64,000 nucleotides of DNA, from assembly GCF_900996225.1 (NCBI RefSeq), contig NZ_CAAJGL010000090.1, positions 124,001-188,000 of the forward strand. Reading direction: 5' to 3'. Below are positions 51,830-59,626 of this stretch, piece after piece. This stretch comes from Paraburkholderia sp. BCC1884. GTDB lineage: Bacteria > Pseudomonadota > Gammaproteobacteria > Burkholderiales > Burkholderiaceae. Numbering within the stretch: position 1 is the first letter of the stretch; each line of letters opens with the position of its first letter. A model generated the notes under the pieces. The model was not told where the DNA came from, searched no databases, and saw only the letters and a program-made list of their open reading frames with translations. The position numbers and the translations under genes were made by a program.

Positions 51830-52918
51830 ATGATTCGCACGATGCGCCGATGCTGGTTTGCCATCACCGTTGTTGCTCTTTCCGCCTGCTCGGTGACGCC
51901 GCACCGCGACGCGAACGAGCCGCAGAGCGGCGCATCGACGACGGCGCTGCCTTCGTGGAACGACACGGCGGAGAAGCGCTCGATCGTGGACTTCGTCACG
52001 CTGGTGACGACGCCCGAGTCCAAGGATTTCATTTCGCGTGCCGACCGGATCGCCGTCTTCGACAACGACGGCACCTTGTGGCCGGAGCAGCCCGCTTCGG
52101 TGCAACTGGTGTTTGCGCTGCAGCGCGTGAAGACAGTGGCGGCAAAGCATCCGGAATGGAAACGGCAGGAACCGTTCCGCTCGATCCTGAAGGGTAATCT
52201 CAAGAACGTGGCCGCAAGCGGCGACGCCGGCTCGATGCGCGTGCTCGCGGCGGCCCACGCCGGCATGACCGGCGACCAGTTCGCCGCGCTCGTGCACGAA
52301 TGGTTCGATTCCGCGAGCGATCCGCACTTCAATCGCGCCTACACCGATCTCGCGTATCAGCCGATGCTCGAGTTACTCGCTTATCTGCGCGCCAACGGCT
52401 TTAAAACCTATCTCGTGACCGGCAGCGATGTCGAATTCGTGCGCGAGGTCGCGCAACGGATGGTCGGCATTCCGCCCGAGCAGGTGATCGGCAGCACGGT
52501 GAAATACCGCTACAGCCAGACGAACGGCGCGGTCTCGTTGGTCAGGCTCGCACAGGTCGACAACCTGGTGGACGGCGCGGCCAAGCCGCTGGCCATCGAT
52601 CGCGTGATCGGCCGACGCCCGGTGATCGCGATCGGCAATTCGGACGGCGATGTGCCGATGCTCGAATGGACGTCGGCGGGCGACGGCCCGCGCCTGGCCG
52701 CGCTGGTGCATCACACGGACGCGCAGCGGGAATATGCCTACGACCGCACGTCGAAAAGCGGCAAGCTCGACAAAGGTCTCGACGAAGCCGCTGCGAAGGG
52801 CTGGCTGCTTCTGGATATGAAAGACGACTGGAAGACGGTGTTCAGGCCGGAGAGCGCGGCAACGGCTGGAACCGGGGCAACAGCCGGAACGGCTGGCGCA
52901 GCGGCGCCAGCCAACTAG
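51830..52918 (+). CDS. HAD-superfamily lipoprotein phosphatase
   Basis: A 362-residue exported lipoprotein. The signal and lipobox are FAITVVALSAC. The HAD motif I is RIAVFDNDGTLWPEQ, motif II YLVTGSDVEFV, and motif IV AIGNSDGDVPMLEW. Related proteins act as periplasmic phosphatases on small phosphomonoesters. The C-terminus has a TAGT/Ala/Gly-rich tail. The ATG at 51830 is supported by GATGAGG upstream. Confidence 0.88.
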   Translation: MIRTMRRCWFAITVVALSACSVTPHRDANEPQSGASTTALPSWNDTAEKRSIVDFVTLVTTPESKDFISRADRIAVFDNDGTLWPEQPASVQLVFALQRVKTVAAKHPEWKRQEPFRSILKGNLKNVAASGDAGSMRVLAAAHAGMTGDQFAALVHEWFDSASDPHFNRAYTDLAYQPMLELLAYLRANGFKTYLVTGSDVEFVREVAQRMVGIPPEQVIGSTVKYRYSQTNGAVSLVRLAQVDNLVDGAAKPLAIDRVIGRRPVIAIGNSDGDVPMLEWTSAGDGPRLAALVHHTDAQREYAYDRTSKSGKLDKGLDEAAAKGWLLLDMKDDWKTVFRPESAATAGTGATAGTAGAAAPAN

Positions 52919-52969
52919 CTTTTCTGCGGAGCGAATGGACGTCTCGCGCCGGAGGCGACTCAGCGCGAC

Positions 52970-53980
52970 TCAGCGCGACAGCGTAGTCGCCAGGTAGGTT
53001 ACGTACAGCGCGCCGCAAACCAGCAGCGCCCACACCGGCACGCCTCGCTCCCGCACATTGATCCGCAACCAGGCGGCAGCAGCCAGCGTAATGACGATAC
53101 CCGTCACTACTTCGATGCGCGGCGTCCAGGGCGTCAGCAGAATCCCGATCGCGGGCAGCAAGGTGCCCTGAAACACCATCGCGCCGGTGATGTTGCCGAA
53201 CGCGAGCGTGTCCTTGCCGCGGCGAATCCACAGAATGCTGTTGACCTTCTCCGGCAGCTCGGTCGCAATCGGAATAATCAGCAGCGACAGCAGCAGCGGC
53301 GACACGCGGAACGCCTGCGAAACACCTCGCACGCCATGGATGAACCCTTCGGCGCCCCACACCAGCAACGCGACGGCGAGCGCCAGTTGCAACCCGATCG
53401 TCGCAAGATTGGTCGGCACGCCGAGTCGCGACAAGAGCATCTTGCCGGGCGCCTCCGTGCCGTGGCCCGCGTCGACCAGTTGCCCGGACGCGCGGAACGT
53501 CATCACCACGTACGTGATGTACACGCCGACGAGCGCCACGCTGAAAAGCGCGCGCACGATCATCTGTTCGTGCGGCACATACATCGCCGCCGCAGCCAGC
53601 ACGAAAGCGCACAGGAAATAGTTGAGATCGCGCGTGAAGCCGGTGCGCTCAGGCTTGACCCAGCCGCTCGCGCCACGTGAGCGGAGGATCGCGAGCGTCA
53701 TCAGAAAGGTGGAGAGGGTGGAGAGCATCAGCGGTGCGCCGAGAATCGCGCCGACGCCGATCTCCTGATTGACCGTGCTATCCGTCGTGCCGCCGGCAAT
53801 CGCTAGCAAGGGCACGAGAGTCTCGGGCAGCGCCGTGCCGACCGCCGCGAACAGCGAACCCGTTACGCCTTCGGAGATTTTCAGCCGCTCGCCCAGATGT
53901 TCGAGCGCATTGGTGAAGAGTTCAGCCGCCGCCAGAATGACGATCAGCATGATGCCGAGTTCGAACAGAAGACCGGTCAT
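52970..53980 (-). CDS. Sodium/calcium exchanger-type cation antiporter
   Basis: A 336-residue membrane protein of the CaCA superfamily with about ten hydrophobic segments. The two alpha-repeat motifs are plain: LFAAVGTALPETLVPLLAIA near the N-terminus and LSLLIIPIATELPEKVNSIL in the second half, each with an acidic ion-binding Glu. It probably exports Ca2+ or another cation. The start is the ATG at 53980 with GGGAG 6 bases upstream; the frame is open to 54154 without family sequence. Confidence 0.9.
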   Translation of the reverse strand: MTGLLFELGIMLIVILAAAELFTNALEHLGERLKISEGVTGSLFAAVGTALPETLVPLLAIAGGTTDSTVNQEIGVGAILGAPLMLSTLSTFLMTLAILRSRGASGWVKPERTGFTRDLNYFLCAFVLAAAAMYVPHEQMIVRALFSVALVGVYITYVVMTFRASGQLVDAGHGTEAPGKMLLSRLGVPTNLATIGLQLALAVALLVWGAEGFIHGVRGVSQAFRVSPLLLSLLIIPIATELPEKVNSILWIRRGKDTLAFGNITGAMVFQGTLLPAIGILLTPWTPRIEVVTGIVITLAAAAWLRINVRERGVPVWALLVCGALYVTYLATTLSR

Positions 53981-54329
53981 GCGCGACTCCCTGCCACCGG
54001 GCAAAGCAGGTGAGGCAGCGAACGGCCAACAAAGGAATCTGACGGGATACGACGATGTTTCACAAGGCAACTCCGCGGTCGGACGCAGTGACGAACCATG
54101 ACGCACCGCCACCCGTCCGACCAGAACGAAGCAGTACGTCAATGGTCTCGCCAAACCGACCCGGTCGAACGCGCCATGACCCGCAGGCCAAGTATGTTGA
54201 CGCGCTCTCCTTCGATGGATGAAGGAAGGCTACTCCCCAGTGACCGAAGGATTCTAACGGCAGTCACGGCTTTCAACAAGCTTATAGGAATGGGAGGCCG
54301 GCAAGGTGCGAAGCCCGTCGCGTGAATGC
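53981..54329. other. Intergenic region, no gene seen
   Basis: 349 bases between the exchanger and the outer-membrane protein gene, both on the minus strand. No gene, strong hairpin or repeat was found. The exchanger promoter is expected here. Confidence 0.4.
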
Positions 54330-54851
54330 CTAGTTGAAGTGATATTGAAGGCCGACGGTGTAACTGTTGTTACGCCGTCGAGTGCCGTCGTGATTGCTCC
54401 AGTCGGTCGTCCATTCGCCGAGCGCACTCGTGTGCCGGGCGAATTTGTATTCGACGCCCAGTCCCCAATGAAGGCGTGTGCTCGGTTCCTGCGCCGTGAA
54501 GCCGAGCCGCGCGTACGGCATGATCTGCTGGAACGGCATGCCGAATCTCGCATCGATACCACCGTCTTTGCCGGTGCTCGAGCCGTTATGAAGATCGGCG
54601 AAGGCTTCGGCGCCGATCACGAAACGGTCGACGTCGACGTTGTAGCCGGCCGTGAAGCCAGGGAACACCGTGTTGTGCGATGCCCTGCTGATAGCGCCGG
54701 ACGCGTTGGAATTATTCACACCCAGTTTGAGCCCCACGTAAGGGCCGGCAAACTGACTGCCGTTGGCGAGCGGCGACTCGGCTTGCGCACGCACGGCGCC
54801 GGACAGCAGAACGATGGATATGGCCAGAATCAGCCGGGATATTTTATTCAT
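54330..54851 (-). CDS. Small outer-membrane beta-barrel protein
   Basis: A 173-residue exported protein. The signal peptide (ILAISIVLLSGAVRAQA) is followed by alternating amphipathic strands typical of an 8-stranded barrel (GPYVGLKLGVNNSN, FTAGYNVDVDRFVIGAEAF, WGLGVEYKFARH) and a C-terminal strand ending TVGLQYHFN, with the terminal aromatic-x-Phe pattern used for outer-membrane insertion. It resembles OmpA-like or OmpW-like surface barrels. The function is unknown. Confidence 0.83.
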   Translation of the reverse strand: MNKISRLILAISIVLLSGAVRAQAESPLANGSQFAGPYVGLKLGVNNSNASGAISRASHNTVFPGFTAGYNVDVDRFVIGAEAFADLHNGSSTGKDGGIDARFGMPFQQIMPYARLGFTAQEPSTRLHWGLGVEYKFARHTSALGEWTTDWSNHDGTRRRNNSYTVGLQYHFN

Positions 54852-55640
54852 GACCTGCTAACCAATACATTGGGCAGGCGAATGACTTCGCCCAAACCTG
54901 CTTAATCAATAGGAAAGCGCCGACACATAGGTCGCTTCGGGAGTGGCCAGCGTTTATTCAATTCGCATGGTCAACGCATGCTATTTAAGCGGTCGGGCAG
55001 CTGCAATGGGATGTTTCTGCAAACGGGCGAGCACAAATCCGTTTGCAGTTAATCGCACAGAAAAATGACGGATATTTAAGGTGATTTTGTAAATCGCGGG
55101 GGTGGGGTAGGAGGCGTGTGATTGCGACGTCGGTTTTATGTGGCGATTCTGTGAAAACAAAAAAGGGCTTAGCGCGCAATGCGTGCGTCGTTACCCCACT
55201 GATGTCGCTCAGCACACCCAACTCGTGTCGTTTCCGGAGTTTTTCGACCAGATTTCAGGATGGACAGCCGGCTCAGAAGACAGGTATCCGAATCGGCAAC
55301 GACCTAGGCTTCCGATGCTGGTCAGGCAACCAGCGTCAAGTCTACTAGGACGCGAAGCAAAGAGCTTCCACCGTAGCATGAGGAAGACGCTCCGGCGAGC
55401 AACGACATGACGACCGAATGGTCGTCGCCAGTATGGCCTGGCTTCGATCCATACCGGTACTCCGGCTGGGTCGGAGTATCGATGCCGCTGTAAGAGCGGC
55501 ATTTTTTTTCGCATGTAGAGCTTGCCATCGGTCTGTCATCAGTCAAGAGCGGCCACTCGGCCTTGATACGTGGATCGTCGACGACAATCGCTTCCATCAA
55601 CGTGCACATTTACTGGAGAAGCGCACGGTCGTATCTGGCA
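54852..55640. other. Degenerate non-coding stretch
   Basis: 789 bases with no intact gene. Short frames exist on both strands but show no recognisable family. It holds a terminator-like hairpin at 55482-55509. A short open plus-strand frame ending just before it (with MTTEWSSPVWPGFDPY from 55407, stop at 55489-55491) may be the 3' end of a lost gene. AT content is higher than in the flanking operons. Together with the dnaE2 remnant next to it, this looks like decayed or rearranged DNA. Confidence 0.5.
55482..55509 (+). terminator. Rho-independent terminator in the degenerate region
   Basis: ATGCCGCT, a 5-base loop, AGCGGCAT and a run of T to 55509. It follows a 37-codon open frame on the plus strand that has no upstream gene, as if the body of a gene was lost. 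Confidence 0.8.
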
Positions 55641-55835
55641 ATACGGGTGAACGGCACCACCCTGAATGGGTCCTCGCCGAACGATGGCGACTTCAATGAC
55701 GAGATCGTAGAACTTACGGGGCTTCAGTCGCGGCAGCATCGACATCTGCGCGCGCGATTCGATCTGAAATACGCCTACCTTATCCGCCCGGGAAATCATC
55801 TCGTATGTTGGCGTGTCTTCTGCGGGGATGTCCTG
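55641..55835 (-). pseudogene. dnaE2: Remnant of error-prone DNA polymerase DnaE2
   Basis: Read on the minus strand, about 65 codons match the conserved core of DnaE2/ImuC, the alpha-subunit-like polymerase of the SOS mutagenesis cassette. Visible segments are DIPAEDTPTYEMISRAD, VGVFQIESRAQMSMLPRL and FYDLVIEVAIVRRGPIQ, ending at HPY. A TAG stop lies just upstream (55839-55841) and the match is lost after HPY. Family proteins are over 1,000 residues, so this is a fragment. RRGPIQGGAV differs from the usual RPGPIQGDMV, showing decay. Confidence 0.88.
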
Positions 55836-56027
55836 TATCTAGAATCCCTCGCCGCGTCGTTCTGAAACCACGCGCCGGTCCAGGATTGCTCCAGCAGGGA
55901 AAATACGTCGGCTGCCAGATACGCTCGAATTTTCGTAAAACGGTCCGCTGCTGACGTCATGCCATGTCAGATCAAATTGCGGCTACAGATCCGCAACTTC
56001 GTGAGTTCGTCCAAGCCGCCAGGTACA

Positions 56028-56666
56028 TTAAGAGGATGTGAAAAGCGACTCGCAGCCGTCCTCTCGCACGACCTTTTGCTTACGCTTCAAATCCCATACT
56101 CCCGGATATGCCTCCGGCGTGCATCGCATGCTGCCGTCAGCGCTCACGTAGCGTCCGTCAGCAGAAATTCGACCAGGCCTCGAATCAAGGTAAGTGAATG
56201 ACTCCTTGAGCACGCGCGACATGCTCTTCGTCGCGCTATACATTCCGGGAAGATCGGCGACGGGCTGCCTGCTTCCGAGCTTCGCAACCAATGCAGTGTA
56301 GGTGAGTGGGCTGGAGCTCACGACGGCAACCGAGAGATACAGCCCTTTCGCGACATTCACATCTTTGACGGTGCCAGCTTTTTCAGGAATGCGCTCAATT
56401 GGCGCAACGCCATCGGTGCAGTTGGTCACGGATGCGACGCTCACGTATTCGACATTGCCGAGAGTTACGATCGTCTTGTTCCAATTGAAAACGGGCGTCG
56501 CATCCTTGACCTTTGTATCGACGCGACATTGCCTTTCAGTGTGATCCGTGTTGGTGAGGACGAGCATACTAGTCGTCCGAACATACCGTACCGAATCCAG
56601 CGTCTGAGCCTGGGCATGGACGGTGATGGCGACCAGAGCGGCGGCCCCCACTTTATAGTTTCTCAA
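56028..56666 (-). CDS. Exported protein, candidate immunity protein
   Basis: A 212-residue protein with an N-terminal export-like segment (VGAAALVAITVHAQAQT). Two Cys pairs may form disulfides (RQCRVDT, VTNCTDG; MRCTPEA, EDGCES). No family was recognised. It directly follows the truncated lysozyme-like gene, overlapping its stop by 4 bases, and would be translated with it. The TTG at 56666 or the GTG at 56651 may be the start. A periplasmic inhibitor of the hydrolase is the natural guess. Confidence 0.6.
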   Translation of the reverse strand: MRNYKVGAAALVAITVHAQAQTLDSVRYVRTTSMLVLTNTDHTERQCRVDTKVKDATPVFNWNKTIVTLGNVEYVSVASVTNCTDGVAPIERIPEKAGTVKDVNVAKGLYLSVAVVSSSPLTYTALVAKLGSRQPVADLPGMYSATKSMSRVLKESFTYLDSRPGRISADGRYVSADGSMRCTPEAYPGVWDLKRKQKVVREDGCESLFTSS

Positions 56667-57727
56667 TTTAGGACCTTTAAGGCGGCAAGTGTTGCATCGA
56701 AGCGTTCGGCATGACCAAGGGCAGTCCTGCCGTTGATCGCCTGTGTAACCAAAAGGGAGTACTTTCTCAATTCTTCGGTTTCTGCATTTGTAGCGGGAAT
56801 CTGTGGTGACCCATGGTCGATCGTCTCTTTGATGATTGGCTTTACATAGGTAACGAAGAAGCCACCACTGTCGATGCAGTTGTACGGATTTGCAATGATG
56901 CGATCGGGGTCGTCGATTGGCGCAGGCCGTTTCGTCATTTGGGAGGGATGGTGGTTTTTATAAGCGGAATCCGACCACCAGTTCGCATCGAAATCCGAAC
57001 GTTTTAGCCAGCCACGATAGACGTAGTAGTCAGCATAGTTTTCTCGACCAGTCAACTGTTTGAAGCCCCCGCCTCGAAACTTCTGTGCATCTACGTCACC
57101 CACGTTGCCGAGCATCCAGCTATAAGAGTGCGCGAAAGTTAAGCCAAGGCTATTGACCTTGTCAGTGCTAAAGTAGCTGTCGAATTCACCCGGCTCGCGT
57201 CCGTACCAGTGTCCTCGCTGAGCTTCTGGCACTTCCGATTCCGGGTTCTTCGCCCCGTTCAACATGCTCGCTTCTTGCATGGTGGTCAAACTGCCGGATT
57301 CCACCGCGCCCTGTCCGAAGAAGTGTGCCTGCCGAAGCGGCGTGGTGAAGACGAACTTTTGCATGATCTGATTGAGCGGCGTCCGATAGCGTTCTCGCAA
57401 GTCCTCGGCTGTCGACGTATATATGCGCGCGAGCGTGCTCTTGTCGACCCACCCGCATTTGCGCATCCAGGTAATGAATTCAATCGGATGGAAATGCCAA
57501 AGCGTAGAAGGCAAACCGAGGGCGGCAGCATCCCACCATTGCAACGCAGATGCGTGAGCTTTGAACTGCGCGTATTGTTCTTGCGTCATGGCCGGACGCG
57601 CTGTGCTGTCCCCCCAGGTTCCATCTTGGAGAAGGAAGCCGTAGCGCTCGTCAAAAGGACCACTTTCCCATTCCGTCGGAAACTCACACACCAGACGCCG
57701 CAGCTTGGTGCGTACAGCTGGATCGCG
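56663..57727 (-). pseudogene. Truncated paralogue of the type VI lysozyme-like effector
   Basis: The frame matches the C-terminal half of the effector coded at 59627: RDPAVRTKLRRLV aligns with GDPTAREKMRRLV, then LWHFHPIEFITWMRKCGW, AHFFGQGAVESGSLT (putative catalytic Glu) and FRGGGFKQLTGRENYADY (the GRG of the family is GGG). The 5' end is lost. An in-frame TGA lies at 57728-57730. EF-hand-like codons (DIDGSGHVKVT) continue upstream in another frame with about 10 codons missing. It could still be translated from the GTG at 57691 as 342 residues. Either a remnant or an orphan C-terminal toxin module. Confidence 0.75.
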
Positions 57728-58257
57728 TCACCTTGACGTGACCACTCCCGTCGATGTCGTGTTTCTCCATTGCGCTATCCGCAACCAGAACGGCGATTTC
57801 AGAGTCCCGCGCCCCCAACCAGAGCAAACAGATCGTCTACAACCATCATCTTGGTATGCACGTAAATCTGTTCCGTTATATAACGCTCACCCAGCTTGAT
57901 CCAATGAATCCCGAGTTACTGGAGAAACAACTCGCCGATTCCCAAAGTCAGCTCGCGCAGTTGCGGGTGGCAGCATCCCAATGACCGGCCCCCTGCTCTT
58001 ACTTCCAGCTCTGAAAAACCGGCAAATAAATCGCGCGTTAATCTCGCACCTGCCAAAGCTTGATCGGCCGAACCGCCATGAAGATATTGGTCTGAGTACG
58101 TTCAGAAATTCGATTTCATCGCCGCAAAAGCAGTCGCTCAGGTCTGCCGTTGGAACGAGCGACACGGCTATAAGCAGGTTTTGCAAGCCAATTCAAGCCA
58201 ATCGTCCCCCAGCTGGCGCATTTGCGTGTTTCGTATGGTCTTGCGTGGCGCACCAGA
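57728..58257. other. Decayed region upstream of the truncated effector
   Basis: 530 bases without an intact gene. At about 57726-57806 on the minus strand a second frame reads EIAVLVADSAMEKHDIDGSG, an EF-hand-like piece that matches the corresponding region of the full effector (DTNHDGKLTK). The rest is unrecognised. This is probably what is left of the N-terminal half of a second effector copy. Confidence 0.55.
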
Positions 58258-58782
58258 TTAAAGACCAAGTGCCGCCAGGCGGACGCGGATCGACGCGGCA
58301 TTCTTATACGGAAACGTTACCCGTTTTCCATCTAGCAAACCATCATAGCCATCGCCAAACGCCTTGGTGATAGCTGGCAAGGCCTTGAACGCCGTTTGGT
58401 TGCCGATCTTTTCAAGACGAAATGCACTGACCTGATAAAAATCGCCCTGGAAGTCAGCGCCGGCCGAAGCTGAGGTCCAGCGCGCAAGGACGACGATTTC
58501 GTTTGGCCTGTAGAACACCGTGACGATTTTCGGTCCGCCGCCTTCCGTCTCAATTGCCCCGATCTTGACTATCTGTGCGCCCTCACACTTCCAGAGCAGT
58601 TGCTGATCAAACACGGTCGAATTGACGTTCGGATCAACCCCGGACGGATATTGCTTGTGCATGACTACGGAGCAGCCGGGATGAATCTGATTCGCCGACA
58701 AAGTCACATCGTCTCCGGCGAACACTTGCCCGGAGAAAAATACCACGGCGATCGCGATGAGTACGAGAAACGTATGTTTCAT
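58258..58782 (-). CDS. Exported hypothetical protein, candidate immunity protein
   Basis: A 174-residue protein with a signal peptide (FLVLIAIAVVFFSGQVFA). The mature part has two Cys (HPGCSVVM, LWKCEGA) that may pair, and several beta-strand-like segments (KIVTVFYRPNEIVVLARW). No family was recognised. It is the second small exported protein after the VgrG-linked effector. The ATG at 58782 is preferred over the one at 58833 because the signal peptide follows it directly. Confidence 0.65.
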   Translation of the reverse strand: MKHTFLVLIAIAVVFFSGQVFAGDDVTLSANQIHPGCSVVMHKQYPSGVDPNVNSTVFDQQLLWKCEGAQIVKIGAIETEGGGPKIVTVFYRPNEIVVLARWTSASAGADFQGDFYQVSAFRLEKIGNQTAFKALPAITKAFGDGYDGLLDGKRVTFPYKNAASIRVRLAALGL

Positions 58783-58919
58783 GCTTACCATCCGTTTGCT
58801 GCTGTCAAAGCGCTTTGCCATTTTTCCGAACACGGATATCGGTCGCTACCGCACCCAGCGCGACGACGTTTACGGTGATTCGGCGCGGCCCCAATTCGAG
58901 CGCGTATATCGATCTGCCA

Positions 58920-59600
58920 TCAAGGCAATCCATACTCTGCAGCCTTCTTTCCATCCTTGAACGCACCGACCGCTTGAGCACCCAACCGGATTGGCGCAAA
59001 ACAAGTTGCTTCCACATAGGCCGTATCGAAGTAAAACTGCAGAGTCCCATCTGTCCGCACGGCCAACGTAAACGCCTTCGACATCAGAGACTCGTCATTA
59101 AAAGTCGACGCATCGAGGCAATCAGGTTTCCCAGCATTGATCCGCTTGAACTCAGCCATGACGGGGACAACCGATTCCCTGGTCAGAAACAGGCTACCGC
59201 TATCGCGATGTCCTACTGCATACACTTCGTTAAGATCGAATCGCTTGCCATCTTTGATGCGATATGAAATGCCATACTGGTACGCGTTAGGATGCGCGCC
59301 ATCGCACTGCGAACTTCCGGTAACTTCGAATCCAACAATGCTCGGCGTCTCAACCGTCTTCTTTATATCGGCGTGATATTGCGCCGTAGCGCCCATACCG
59401 CTCGCGTTTTCTGCACATTCCTTCGCGTCTTTAAGAATGCCGGCGCGCAACGCTCGTAACGATGCGTCCAGCGGCGCAGTGTGTTGATTCAGCGCCGGTA
59501 TCGCCGATACTGACGCGTTCATACCGTCGGCGTGGGCGACTGGAGCGAGCGAAGCGAGCACAACAGTCAGAGACGTGGCAATAAGGTTTCGACAATTCAT
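58920..59600 (-). CDS. Exported DUF3298/RsiV-like protein, likely effector immunity protein
   Basis: A 226-residue protein with a signal peptide (SLTVVLASLAPVAHA). The mature part contains CDGAHPNAYQYGISYRIKDG, then KRFDLNEVYAVG, a pattern like the DUF3298 domain of RsiV, which in Bacillus binds lysozyme. Cys residues (KECAENA, SSQCDG, KPDCLD, ATCFAPI) may form two disulfides. It starts 26 bases after the effector stop. The sequence similarity to DUF3298 was judged by eye; the immunity role is inference from export, position and the target enzyme. Confidence 0.72.
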   Translation of the reverse strand: MNCRNLIATSLTVVLASLAPVAHADGMNASVSAIPALNQHTAPLDASLRALRAGILKDAKECAENASGMGATAQYHADIKKTVETPSIVGFEVTGSSQCDGAHPNAYQYGISYRIKDGKRFDLNEVYAVGHRDSGSLFLTRESVVPVMAEFKRINAGKPDCLDASTFNDESLMSKAFTLAVRTDGTLQFYFDTAYVEATCFAPIRLGAQAVGAFKDGKKAAEYGLP

Positions 59601-59626
59601 GAGATGTCCGGATTTCTGACTGAGGA

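Noticed and set aside
54852..55640. Small hypothetical genes in the degenerate region
   Set aside because: Frames under 100 codons on both strands overlap one another and show no family, signal peptide or ribosome site.
57887..58186. A 99-codon minus-strand gene
   Set aside because: Part of it looks plausible, but it overlaps other open frames, has no clear start and lies in the decayed region upstream of the truncated effector.
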